Shown here one piece after another: positions 1-13,100 of a DNA stretch of 64,000 nucleotides; within the stretch, counting starts at the first letter, position 1; the number at the start of each line of letters is the position of its first letter. Source of the stretch: Atherinomorus stipes (Eukaryota; Chordata; Actinopteri; Atheriniformes; Atherinidae); the NCBI GenBank assembly GCA_023101725.1, contig JALJCO010009025.1, positions 1 to 64,000 of the forward strand. The letters are read 5' to 3'. The notes under the pieces were generated by a model, which made no database searches, was not told the DNA's origin, and worked only from the letters and a program-made list of their open reading frames with translations. A program made the translations under genes and the position numbers.

Positions 1-978
1 AATAAATGGAGACATATGAGCTAAGAAGATGAAGCTTTGTTGATGATCATGGTTAAATGGCTGCAAATAAGAGGTCAAACTTAGAAATGAATCATTACAG
101 TAACCAAAAAGCTGTGAATTACTCATAGCTGGCTGATACACTCATGATATCGTTATAGGTGGCCATGCATGCACACTGTCATAATAAGCTCTCCTAGTGA
201 GGCAATAATAGAAAGTAAAATCATTATTTGGTCATAAGCTTGAATTTATGGAATTTGGGAATGAATGGATAAATAGATAACATAATTGATCATTTATGTT
301 ATCAAAAATAAGATCTATGAACATCTTTAATCATTTTGTGTATATTCTTACACAGAGACGCTCTCTGCTTCAAAAACCCAACACTTTTCAGATATTTAAA
401 GTTTTTGAGCTCCTGTTTTATTGCAGCTCCAGAGCAACAAAAAAGGAAAAGATTTTATGATCAGTTGTTCACATTTGTAAAAATAAGCTTACAGCTTCAG
501 GATTTTGGCATTGATGCCATTTTTTTCTTTGTTAGCGAGATTTTACCAAACATTTCCTGTATATGTTTTACTTGGACAATTTGGTGCAGATTGAGGTCAC
601 TACGGTTAAAATCCTATTCAGCGTTGGCTTTGTGCTCTCTTGACTAAACCAAATGTTTTCATTATCGGTTGATCTTCCTTCAGATTTAGTCTCTTCCACC
701 TGATAATGAGAGGTAGCAACTATATGTTAATGAGTTATTCTACTGACCATTAACAAGGAGGTCAGGCTCTTGGTTTCATCCTGGTTTAGTGTATTTGCAT
801 TTCTCTTTTATCCAAAGAAATTGAAGGAAGAAGCTATTTAGACTTTACATACAAACTAATCTTTGTCACTCACAGATTTCCACTCACATCCATGACATCG
901 TCAATGTGTTCTTGATCATTCGTTGTGCTATTTTACCAGTTCATCCTGTTGTTTTGTGCTCTCTGTGTCATTCTGCAG
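1..978. other. trim2 upstream non-coding sequence (intron or 5' region)
   Basis: This AT-rich stretch lies before the acceptor (ttctgcag, ending at 978) of the first coding exon of trim2, so it is most simply the last part of an upstream trim2 intron. The 5' non-coding exon and promoter would be outside the window. Open frames here have no recognisable domain and low-complexity composition. I see no repeat with clear ends. Confidence 0.6.
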
Positions 979-1157
979 GGTGCTGGTTAAGAGGAGGAGG
1001 GAGTCCTGTGTTAGAGTTTTAGGATGGCCAGTGAAGGCTCCACTCTTCCCAGTCCCGTCGTCCGCCAAATTGACAAGCAGTTCTTGATCTGCAGCATATG
1101 TCTGGACCGCTACAAGAACCCCAAAGTACTGCCCTGCCTACACACCTTCTGTGAGAG
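979..1157 (+). CDS. trim2: trim2 coding exon 1 (5'UTR end, start codon, first half of RING)
   Basis: Acceptor ttctgcag ends at 978; 979-1023 is untranslated with two in-frame stops; coding runs 1024-1157 and ends in phase 2 at donor gtgagt. It encodes residues 1-45, including the first RING zinc ligands (C23, C26, C38, H40, C43). Confidence 0.93.
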
Positions 1158-4100
1158 GTGAGTAGTTACAGAGATGTGAATTATGTACATGGGACATGGC
1201 TTGTTATGATCTGATGTGTGTATTATCAGCTTTATGTTCAGCCGGGCAGCATTAGGATGATCCATTAATGTGAGTGTTCAGTCAACACTGTATGGTGTTT
1301 CTGTAAATGGGATTATTGTTTCACAAGAGATGGTGAGAGATGCTGTTGACTTCTGTGTTGGTTTCATTCTCGCTGTCTTTGTTTCTGACACAAAAGAGAG
1401 GCTGTGGATGGTGCCTGGCTGTTCCCTTTGCTCTGGTTGCTTCTGGAGTCATTATGCTGTTACATTCAATGATATATTTGTCTTCCTTCTGTGTATGCTT
1501 GTTGCATGGCTAGCTGTGTAATTGTGTAGTATTTTCTGTTCATGTTTTTTTGTTTTTAATCAAACCCAGAATATCTATACAAACTTCAAAAAGTGCAATG
1601 TAACACTTAAGTCCCATTAATGGATTATTGCACTGGCCAGTTTTGTTGAATGGCTTTGGATGGCAGATGTATTTCAGCCACATCTACCAAGATGTCTGGT
1701 GCGTTTGGAAATATGGTCAGAACATAAAACACATAGTTATACAATGGCTTTTAAACTGGCAAACATCTTTTATCACTGGGCTTAATTTGGCCCAAACAAT
1801 CTGAATTTTTTTTCATTTGTCACCAGCAAGCTGTATTTATCAGCCATTTTGCTGACCTTGTTGTTTTTACATCCAAGCCTAAGATGCACCTTTTCAGCTT
1901 TCAACTTCTAGTGTCCTGTCTATTGCCGTCTTTTATTGTAGCTTTTGTATGGACTTAATTATAAATTTTCTCTGTATTTGCTGTTTTATTATCTTTTATT
2001 CTGTAAAGCCCTTTGTTTACCTTTTGGTTATTGAAAAGGGCTATATAAATAAACAAAATTGAAACTGAATCTTGCCGATGCTTAGAATAGCCAACTGCCC
2101 CGTGCACTGACTGCTTACCTTCTACCTGATTCCCTGCAAAGTCTGAAGTTGAATGGAAACTGGCCTTTAACTGGGAGAGACTATTTATCCCCACGACACC
2201 TACTATTATACAATAAATATATAGAAATTACAACCAAATCCTCCCTTAGAATGAGGGAAACATAATGAGGTGAGGTGTTGTTTTGTACTTTTGGAAATTC
2301 AGGTATATGCAACACTTGTTTAAAGAAAATAACTCTTTCTAATTAAGGATAGCAGCATATTAGATAGTATTCAAGTGTGGAGAACAACCATAACTGCTTT
2401 GCAATTTGCATTGTTTGTCAGACAGGAGGGTCAGCACTGTGAAGGCTGCGTGAGCTTTGTAAACTTTCACCATATTAGTTTGCAGATTCTTTAAGATCTA
2501 GTAGACTTAGAAAAAAAAAACTTTACTGAGAACTACTCACAGAGTTTCCAGACAGATTGTAGATTGTAGATTATATACATAAGACCTTTAGAAGGTTCAA
2601 CTTGCCCACATAGATACACTGCAATGGGTCTTGATAATAGGTTTTTTTTTTAGCATCCATTTACATTAAGGTGAGAAAGTATAGGCAGTAACAGCACCAA
2701 TGGTAGTTTCATAGTTTAGTTTCTGATGTAGTACCAACATGTCACACATTGAAGCTATCAGAGCATTGCTGCTGTGACATTTTATCAGCGTGTAAAAACT
2801 TCAACCACTAGATGGACTGAAAACTAAGATGCTGAAATTAAAACAGATTAGAATTGTTTAAAGGAACTTGAAAGTAATTTTTTTTTCTTTCGGCTCCTGT
2901 AGGTGTCTGCAGAACTACATCCCGGTCCATAGCCTAACCCTGTCGTGCCCTGTGTGCCGCCAGACCTCGATCCTTCCGGAGAAGGGTGTGGCGGCGTTGC
3001 AGAATAACTTCTTCATCACCAACCTGATGGACGTGCTGCAGCGGGCCCCGGACAGCTGCAGCCAGGAGGCCGCCGCTCTCAACAACATCACCACTGTGGC
3101 TACGGGCCAGCTTCTCTCTTGCCCCAACCATGGAGGCAGCGTAAGGGCTCCTCGCACCTATCTGGACACTACAAGTCACATTAGACTTCTTTAGGCTTTT
3201 GAGATCTCCAGAACAGGTTTTGTTTCATATCTAATGCATTTTCATTGTGCTCAGGGTCAGGGTAGGTCTGACTTGGTACAGTATTGAGAGATATAAACCA
3301 AGAATTAAGTTTTGTGTAGTCACTTATGAGCAATTATTAGAATTTGTTTTCATTAAAAATTAAAAATTATTTAAATTGTTACCAGGAGTTTACAGCAAAG
3401 TTCATTTAAATAAAAATAAAAAAGAACCTCAGTGTAAATATAGCTGGGATTCATCCACCAAAGATCAAGGATAACTGAATGTGACTGCACCATTTTGGTC
3501 CAACTCATGCCTGCATGTAAGTCTAATCTGGTCATTTCCTGAACCTCAGGTCATGGAGTTTTACTGTCCTCCGTGTGAGACGGCCATGTGTCAGGAGTGC
3601 ACAAGTGGCGAACATGGAGAGCACCCTACCGTACCACTCAAAGATGTTGTGGAGCAACACAAGGCCTCATTACAGGACCAGCTAGAGGCTGTTAAGAAGA
3701 GGTACAACATTCGCTATTACACTGCGTTATGATCCTTGAAGGGGAAGTTTTTTTTTTTTGTTTTTTTCAATCTGGACCTATTTTCTAGCATGAAATATGT
3801 TCATTTACTCACCCAGACAGTTTTGGTGCAACTTGAATTCCTGCGGGAGATATTTAGATCCACTTGAGATCAGCGCATGTCCAATACTGTATAATGGAAG
3901 TGAGATGGGGCAACCTCGCGCAGCCTCTAAATGAGGCATTATCTGCCACAAACTCCTTCATTTTACTAATTTTTGTTGCGAAACATAAGTCGGATCCCAA
4001 CCTCCCCCGTGAGCTCGAAGCGGCTTTTTTGTGGTGAACCGTCCTTATTTACAGACATTTACTTGTTATGGTGTCGCATAATAGTGATGCCATCGAAGCC

Positions 4101-7100
4101 GCCGCAGTGAAAATGTCTGTAAATAAGGACGAATCACCAGAAAAAAGCCACTTCAAGCTCACAGGGGGGTCCGAATAATGTTTCGTAACAAAACATTGGT
4201 GAAATGAAGGAGTTTGTGGCAGATAATGCCCTATTTAGAGGCTGCACGCGGTTGCCCCATCACTTTCATTATATTGGACATACGCTGATCTTGAGTGGAT
4301 CTTAATATCTCCCGAAGGAATTCAAGTTACACCAAAACTGTCTGGGTGAGTAAATGAGTGTTTTTCATGCTAGAAAATAGGTCCAGATTGAAAAAAACCT
4401 AACTTTCCCTTAAAGCATTTTGGCCCCACATACAGACAACATTGACGTAGATCTTTCATGTTCCCTCATTGATGTTGGACTCACTATACTGGAACCCCGG
4501 TGCTTTTCCAGGTTGCCAGACATCGACTCAGCCTTGCAGACGTTGTCAGAGATTCTACAACAGCTGACCAATCAGAAGAGCTCCATTGAGGATGACATAC
4601 ATACCACATTTGATGAGCTGCAGAAGACCCTCAATGTCCGCAAGAGTGTTTTACTCATGGAGCTGGAGGTCAACTACGGGATCAAGCAGAAGGTGAGGAA
4701 CATGAATGGACCTCTGATTAGTTGGTTTGGTTGAAACTTAGCTATTGATCAAAGTCATGATGGGGTTATTGAAGTTTTCCTTAACTTTAATTTTGACTAG
4801 GGTGTCTGATATTGTAGATGGGTTTCCCGTTTACAAACATTGGCAGTTGCGCGTGCAACCAGGGGGCAAAAAGCCTGTGTTTGTACTGCAGTCTACGGTC
4901 AAACACGCACTCATATCGTTCATACAAATGTAAAGTAACCTAACAAATCAAACAGAGATCGTTGTGTTTTAAATTATATTGTATAAACCTGTAATTTGAT
5001 GATGAAAAAAAAAAAAACAACGCAGCGTTGCTGTTTTATATTTCTGTTACCATTACACTACCTTGGCAAGGAGTCATCACCCGGAAACAGCATTTTTCTT
5101 GTTACAACATGGATATTATTGGTGTTGGACCTCATCTGAAATTTGCCGGAAAAACTTGAGTTAGAAAGCGGCTAAAACTTTCGTTTAGACTCTTTGTTAA
5201 ACCAAACATAGGCCTCAACAGTCTGCTGTCTACAGCAGGTTCCGCTCCGGTGTCGTCTTCACCACCTCCATACAGGAACAACTTTCACTAGTTTGGGATT
5301 AAACCAGGCAAAGACGACATCATCACTACGTTTGGAAAGGAGGCGATTCCAACTGTCAGGGAGTCGCCTGCATTGCTGTCGTTGAGTCTTGCTGCTTGTG
5401 TAACGTTCTGCTTTATTGTGTATGAAATCCTGGTAGACAGTCGACAGACTAGCTAACTGCTAACAAGCTAATGGTATAAACTCAAATGCCATCTAATTTA
5501 CGACCCCCTACTTTGTATTAAATCTCTGAGATGCATTGTTATGCTGCGTGAATGTTTGTAAACGACTCCACCATCAGTTTTTTTCTTCTTTTTATTTTCC
5601 GTGTCTGAGCAGAGGACGGCTGTCCCACACAACTACAGTGTTTACAGCTTACAGTGTTGTGGTGCAGCCGTGAACTGATAAATGACTGGTCGCGGCCGTG
5701 ATACTGGTATTGTTTCAGTACCAGTCTCCCAACTACAACATGGGAATAATTTCTGCCACCGCAGTGGTTTAATCCGACATGGTGACAGACAAAATAAATC
5801 ATGTAGTCTGAACCTGCATAAGTTATCTGAGAGGGTTTTCTGAAGATAGTCACACCCACTGTCCTATTATCACCATTTTCAACTGTTAACATGCATTAAT
5901 GTTTTGATTTTTGCAACCGAACAAATACCAGGACTCAAACATTATATTTCCCCGACACTTTTACGTCATATCTTGACCTCATGTGCATTAAAAGTCGAGT
6001 CTTGCATGTAAACACATGTATTCTCATAGTTCAATAATGCTTTTACTGTGTTTTCTTGCCCCTTGGTTGGGCACGCATCCTATCTGTGACATTGCTCGGT
6101 AACCCATCTATTGGCCGATATTGGAATTAAAATGTGGTATTGGAAAATATCGGTATTGTGTTTTTTTTGGATCAATATTTGTACAAATGAAATCTTGCGA
6201 GGTCTTGATGTTTGTCACAAAATCTCGAGAGATCTTGTTCCATTAGCACCGCTACGGCATGTAGAAAAGTCACCTGTTATTGTGGAAGAACTTCATATCC
6301 CAGCATTCCTTTTAGAGTCATGTGACCACGGTGCAGCTGCTGCTGCTACAGACTGACTTGCTTTGAAGCTGCTTATATGTCTGGTTTTAAGTTGTTGGTT
6401 ATGTAACTAAGTTATAGTAAAATTATAAAGCTACTTGTTGGCTAATACCTGCTAGTATCTGATATCTGGCAGCCAGATGTCCAAAATGAACTCCTCTGGC
6501 TGAGTTAAGGCTTTCGGGATCTTTGCTCTCGGAGCAGAATATACTGTAGTTGTATCTCTCAAAATATGGCAGATACAACCTCACAGCTGTCTGCATAGAT
6601 CGGTATCGATATCGGTTGACATTGGATATTGGAAATTAAGAATTGGACATTGATATCGGATATCAGTAAAAATGACAATATTGAACACCCCTAGTTTTAA
6701 TTAATTGAATTTTAAATAAATGATGATTATTATTATTGGAAAGAAAAAGAAGAAAGGTGATAAATTGCAGGCATTCCCTAAACCAATCACAGGCCACTGG
6801 TCAGGCTGCTTTGCTGATCTTTTTACCAGGAGCTCCACTGACCTGACAGGGAGTTAACCATTTGATAGATGGGGTGGGGGATCGGGGGAGCTGATGCTGA
6901 TACACCACCCCAGCCAGACACCCAATCACCCAGTTAGGATAAGAGCATGTTGCCCCTCCCTTAGGGACTTTCATCACATGGACGGTTAATGATTTACAAT
7001 CCACAGACGGGTGGCCAGTCAACACCCTGGAGCCCAGCGGAAAGCCAGATATGGGACATCAGCTGTGTTGTTGTTGTAGCTAGATGGAGCCAGCGTGCTG

Positions 7101-10100
7101 CTCTGCATCTTCTTCTGGGATGGCTAGGGTGTGACAGGCTGTGAGGGAAAACAGTAAAGCTTTGCTCTTCATGCTGTCAAGTCTGTATGGAGAGTTTTCG
7201 TTTTCTAGATTTCAGGAAGTGAAACATTTCACTCCAGCTTGAGATAAATAACTTAATGGCCACTCTCTTTGGAAAAGAAGATGAATATAAAGGCCAGATG
7301 TGGGTGAGTTTGTGTTTGTGTTGTCATCAGAAACAAAGAATTTCTGTTTCATTTATTCAAATGTGTTGCAGCAAACAGACATTGGCTGAATGGTGACACT
7401 TCATATTACATCATACCTAATGAGTTACTCGACATGTATGGATATACATGGATAGTTAACCCTTAAGAGATCATGTAATCATGACTTCTCTGTAATAATT
7501 TATATGCAACCTATAAGCTGGAATTGAACTATGTAGAAAATAATCCCTTCCTGAGACTGCCCTCATAAAAATGTGAAGCTGCTTTTATCAAACTGTTAAT
7601 CTGGTGCAAATGTCTAGAGGCTGCTGCATGACCTGTGGTCTTTGTTGCATCTACAAGCAAGGGAGTGGCATGCTAGCTTCTTCGTTTATAAGATATATTT
7701 TTGGCTTTGATAAAATGTGAGGTGAAGCAATGAAAATCTTTGTTTCAGGTGACAAAGTGAGTGGGTTTGGGCAAACATGTACCATCCATTATGACTTGAT
7801 GTGACATAGATGTGTGCTTTTACTTTTCAGGCCTGGAATAAGACACACAAACTGATAAATATGTGGGCTTAATTAGCTATTTATTTACAGTAAAAGCATA
7901 AGTGTTTTATTGATACAATATAATTGAATTACAGCATGAATGATTACAAGTTTCTGTTGACTGTTTAATAATGTCACAGATGGAGCAGTGCGAGTCAGCA
8001 CAGGATGACCTAGTCACGCTTGCCAGACGTTGATCTGTTATCAGTAACAGTCACTGCAGCAAAACTGCCAATGTGCATGTCTGAACATCCATCTCTGTTG
8101 TTTCACACAGGGTGGATTAAAACAGAATCAACATATGCATTTTTTCCCTATTTACACTGCAAAAACTCAATCTTGCCAAGTGCATTTGCCTAATTTCTGG
8201 TCCAAATATCACAATCAATATAAGACAATCACCAAAAGAGAAACATTTCAGGGAGATATAGGAACTTATTTTAAGACAAAGCATCTATGTCTTATTCTAA
8301 GAAATCTTATCAGGAAAGTTTCACTGGTTCTATTGGGAGGTTTTTCTTTTGTTTTTGCTCATGACAAGCAAAAAATAAATAAGTCTTGGCCACTCTTAAA
8401 ACAAGTTAAAAAAAAAATCTACAAATCCCCCAAAATCTACAAATAGAAGAAGTGAAATTTTCTTAATGAGATTTCTTGAAATAAGACATATTTGAGATGC
8501 ATTGTCTAAAACAAGTTCGTATCTCACTGAAATGTTTCTCTTTAGGTGATTATGTCAGATAATCAGACTTGATTGTGATGAGTTATTTTGACAAGAAATT
8601 TGACAAATATTCTTGGTAAGATTTTTGCAGTGTAAAATATTCTCTGAGAACTGCGATTCATTAAAAACTAACAACCTCTTGGTCGTTTTTGTGTTTTCAT
8701 CTTAAAAAATCCTGACCTGCTTCAATTTAGTTTAGGCTTTAAAAACAGAAAACTAATTTATTTAAGATTGAGATTTCTCAAGACAAAATGTTCCATGAAT
8801 GTTTTCTAAATTTTGTTCAAACCGAAGATCTTAAGTTTGAGACTTTCTGAAACGGTTGTTCTCTAACCTCTGTGTTACCCTGCTGCCCCCTGGTGTGTCC
8901 ATGTGTAGGTGCTCCAAGCCCAGCTGGATGCCCTGCTGCAGGGCCAGGAGGGGATCAACAGCAGCTGCAACTTCACGGAGCAGGCCCTGAGCCACGGCAC
9001 GGAGGCTGAAGTTCTGTTGGTGAAGAAGCAGATGGGTGAGCGTCTCATCGAACTGGCCAGCCAGGACCTGCCTCTGCAGCCTGGAGAGAACAACCAGCTG
9101 GACTTCCTCGTGGAGACAGAGGGACTAAAGAAGTCCATCCACAACTTGGGTACTATCGTAACCACAAACGCTGTGGCCTCTGAGACCGTGGCAACAGGCG
9201 AAGGGTTACGGCACTGTGTGGTGGGGGTGCCTACATCCATCACCATAACAACTAAGGACAAAGATGGAGAACTGTGCAAGATGGGCAACGCGACCATTGC
9301 TGCTGAAATCTCTTCACCTGATGGAAACAAAGGTGAAGGCGAGATACTGGACAACAAGAATGGCACTTATGAATATTTGTTCTCTGCTCCTAAAGAGGGC
9401 ACATATAACCTGTCACTGCGTTTATATGACCAACACATAAAGGGAAGTCCCTTTAAAATAAAGGCCACCAAATCCATTGATGTGTCGCCGACTTCAGACG
9501 GCACGAAGAAGAGGCTGAAGTCTCCAGGGAGTGGACACGTCAAGCAGAAAGCCTTCAAGAGGCCGGCCAGTATGTACAGCACAGGGAGGAGGAAAGAGAA
9601 TCCCATTGAGGATGATCTCATCTTCAGGATTGGTAAGAATGACCAACATTCTGTACTCATGCACAGATGGTCTCAGCCATTGGGTAAAAACATGGTGCTC
9701 TATGGTGTGACTGAGCAGTTTTACGTCCTGCTGGAGGAGACAGCTGCTGTTGTAGATATCTGTTATCATGGGGGCTTGTGCTAAGTCTGTGTCAGTGTTT
9801 TAGATATGTGGCCAGTGGTTTCCAACCCCCATTTTTTTTACAGTAATACATTTATTTAAATTTTTCAAGTATACACAAAACATACAGATGAGCCAACAAA
9901 TAAACATCAAGGTACATTTAGAATTTGTCCATGAGAGCCAATATTCCAACAGTATTGTGAATATACAGCATGTCTGTGGAGCCGTGAAGGAAGTTGCCAC
10001 ATTATCGTGTACAGTTAAGATGTCCCAGAGCTCTGCAGCAGATAGGTCAGGTCTTTTTTCTTCATAAAATCAACAAAATGGCCCCACACTTTCTTAAAAA

Positions 10101-13100
10101 TGCCATTTTTGTCTTTTAAAGTGTGTGATTTTTTTTCCAGGGGTAAACATAAAGGCAATTCCTGAAGCCATTTTGCAGTGCTTGTTTTTTTTTCCCATTT
10201 CTTTCCATGACGGAGCGATCACCCTCTTTGCTTGTAATATTCCCATATTAATGAAGATTTTCCCATAACAGTTTATGCAAGTGTTTTCAGGATATAAGCC
10301 TGATATAAGAATGAATTTATGAAATTCAGTTTGGTCATTAAAGCAGAATCTTGCTAACAACCAATAACAATAATTTTACTTTAAAAAAGAAGAAGAAGAA
10401 AAAAAAAAAAAACAGCTTCATGCAACAAAAAAACAAATCTTTATCTCTACAGTACAGACTTCTGCTGAAAAACTTTGGGTTTCCAGTCTATATAAAAGTT
10501 ATTTGTCCTATAGATCAGTGGTTCCCTTCTTAGGGTGCTAAAGTCACAGAGTATGTTCAGGGTTTTGAGCACTTGTAGATTGTAAAGATTAGAACTGCAC
10601 AAATTTCTAACAAATTTATTAAATCAGAATTATTAAAAGGTTGTGAGGACAGAAGTTATAATGTGGACAAGTGTAAATGCATTTTATGCAGTTTCTAAAA
10701 ATATAATATATCTTGAAAAAGACAGTCTGTTAGAGATGTTCAATATTGACTCTTTTTTTTTAACCGATATCCGATATACCGATATTTTCCAACTCTTAAT
10801 TTCTGATATCTGATATCAACCAATACCGATTTGTGCAATCAGCCAACATGTGACTTGGTAACTTAACCAACAACTTAGAACAAGACATATTACAGTATAA
10901 GCAGCTTCAAAGCAAGTCAGTCTGTAGCAGCAGCTGCCAACACATGACTCAAGAAGGAATGCTGGGATATGAAGTGACTTTTCTACACGCTGGACTACTG
11001 GAACAGCAATATCTTGCAAGATTTTGTCAGGGAAAATGAGATCTCACAGGCTGTTGTTAGTGAAAATATCAATACAGTGATTTTTAATATTGATCTGATA
11101 AAGCAATACAAAATATTGTGATATTTCAGTGCAGATATTTTCTTACACCCCTATTGATGAGTGACCATGAGTTTTCGTTGTGTCATTAAAAAAATAAAAA
11201 AGTAAAATCCAATACTGATATTTACCAATATCACACTTTAATGCAGATATCAGCTAGTTATATGAGACATCTCTACAATCTATGACTGTACAAAAAGGTG
11301 ATGATTTTTCCATGCAGTATTACAAAACAACATGCTGCATGGGCACAATTATTCTCTATTTTTAAACAAACAAGCAAACAAACTTTTCCTTAATTTAGAT
11401 TCTACATATGTTTCTCATCCTCCATTTCACTCAGACAAACGTTTTTTTTTAAAGCTACTATTTAATTGAATCAAGTTTGCAGCACTTTTCTATGCATGAT
11501 GAGCTTATCAGGTGCTGTTGGTTCAGTGTCATGACCAAAGACACCACAACACGCATCACATACTGCCTCTGCCCTGGAGAGGGATGCACTCTGTCAACAT
11601 GCCAACTGTTATGTTCTGCTGTACAGGCAACTTGATAAAGGTTCACCACCAACGTGAACATGGCTGCACTTTCTGTCTTACAGGAACAAAAGGAAGAAAC
11701 AAAGGGGAGTTCACTAATCTGCAGGGAGTGGCTGCTTCCTCTCTGGGAAAGGTGCTGATAGCAGACAGCAACAACCAGTGTGTTCAGGTAAAAATCACTT
11801 CCTGTGGTGAAGATGCAGAGATCACTAAAAGAGCTCCTCCTGCTTTTTTTTCCCTCTTTGGTAATGTTTAGTGAGCCTAAAGCTTTCATTTGGAGATGAA
11901 ACGCGTTGCAAGCTAGTCTGTATTTTAGTACTGAAAGATCTTTTTGTGCTCTGTAGGTTTTCTCCAATGATGGCCAGTTCAAAAGTCGTTTTGGCATTAG
12001 AGGGAGAACTCCAGGTCAGCTGCAGCGACCAACAGGCGTGGCTGTCCACCCCAATGGTGACATCATCATCGCCGACTATGACAACAAATGGGTCAGCATC
12101 TTTTCAAGCGAAGGCAAATTTAAGGTATGTTGAACTTTCATTTTTGTGCCAACCAAAACTAAACTCAGAACAATAACTGCAGAAAGAAAAGTAGGACAAC
12201 TTCTAGAAAATTAAGCGAAGCAAACAAGTCACTCATCCTAAACAAAAACAGCCTGAGCTCATTGCTTAACAACCTGGAAATTTATTTGCAAATGAGATAT
12301 GGAAGCTGGTCATGGGAATTACATATAAAGCATGGACTTGTTAATACTTTCATTTCTCATTTAGCAAGGCCTGCAGCTCTTTTGCTGAATGCAGGTCTTT
12401 TATAAACTGATGACAAAGAGCTGTTTGTGTGCAAGTGGTCTCATTTTTGCTCTAAGAGACAGATTTGTGACCAAAATGTAAAATTTTTTGATTTCTCTAG
12501 AACAAGATTGGCTCAGGGAAGCTGATGGGTCCGAAAGGTGTGGCAGTGGACAAAAACGGCCACATCATCGTGGTTGACAACAAGTCCTGCTGCGTCTTCA
12601 TCTTCCAGGTCAATGGCAAGCTGGTCACCAAGTTTGGTAACCGTGGCAACGGTGACAGGCAGTTTGCAGGTACACTCAATGGTAATACTGTTCACTGCCC
12701 CTCACTCCCCGACTTTCATCAACCACCTGCATGTGGAATGAAGATGTGAACAAGAGCCCTTAAACTTTTTTTTTTGCATATTTTGTCATGTTTGTAAACT
12801 ATGTAAATAGGCTTACAAACTTGAGTCACCATAAGAGCAAGTACAATCATTTTAAACTCAAATATCCTTAAATGGCATGCTGTACCACTGATAGATAGCT
12901 TAACAAACTCACTAACAGGTGCAATGAATATACAGGCAGTTCATTTTTTGCCGTTTTACTTTATTACTGATAAAGTTTTACTTTATTACTGATAAGCTGC
13001 ATGTCTTTTACAAAAATATCACCTTTTTAAAAAACTTAATCTAAGAGCAGAATTTCATAAATGTCTAAAACATGTCCTGTTTTATTTGTTCCAGGCCCTC

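Larger units (their letters stand above)
4693..8908. other. trim2 intron 4
   Basis: A 4.2-kb intron. It holds the hAT MITE copy at about 6105-6693 and the foldback MITE at about 8155-8632. The rest (for example 5000-6080 and 6700-8100) shows no coding, RNA or repeat signal that I can support. Confidence 0.85.

Noticed and set aside
2868..3179. Opposite-strand frames over trim2 exon 2
   Set aside because: Shadows of the GC-rich coding exon; the plus-strand RING and B-box sequence explains the openness.
9633..9784. Extension of the trim2 open frame past 9632
   Set aside because: The extension has no TRIM2 similarity, starts at a good gtaaga donor, and the next exon continues the protein in phase.
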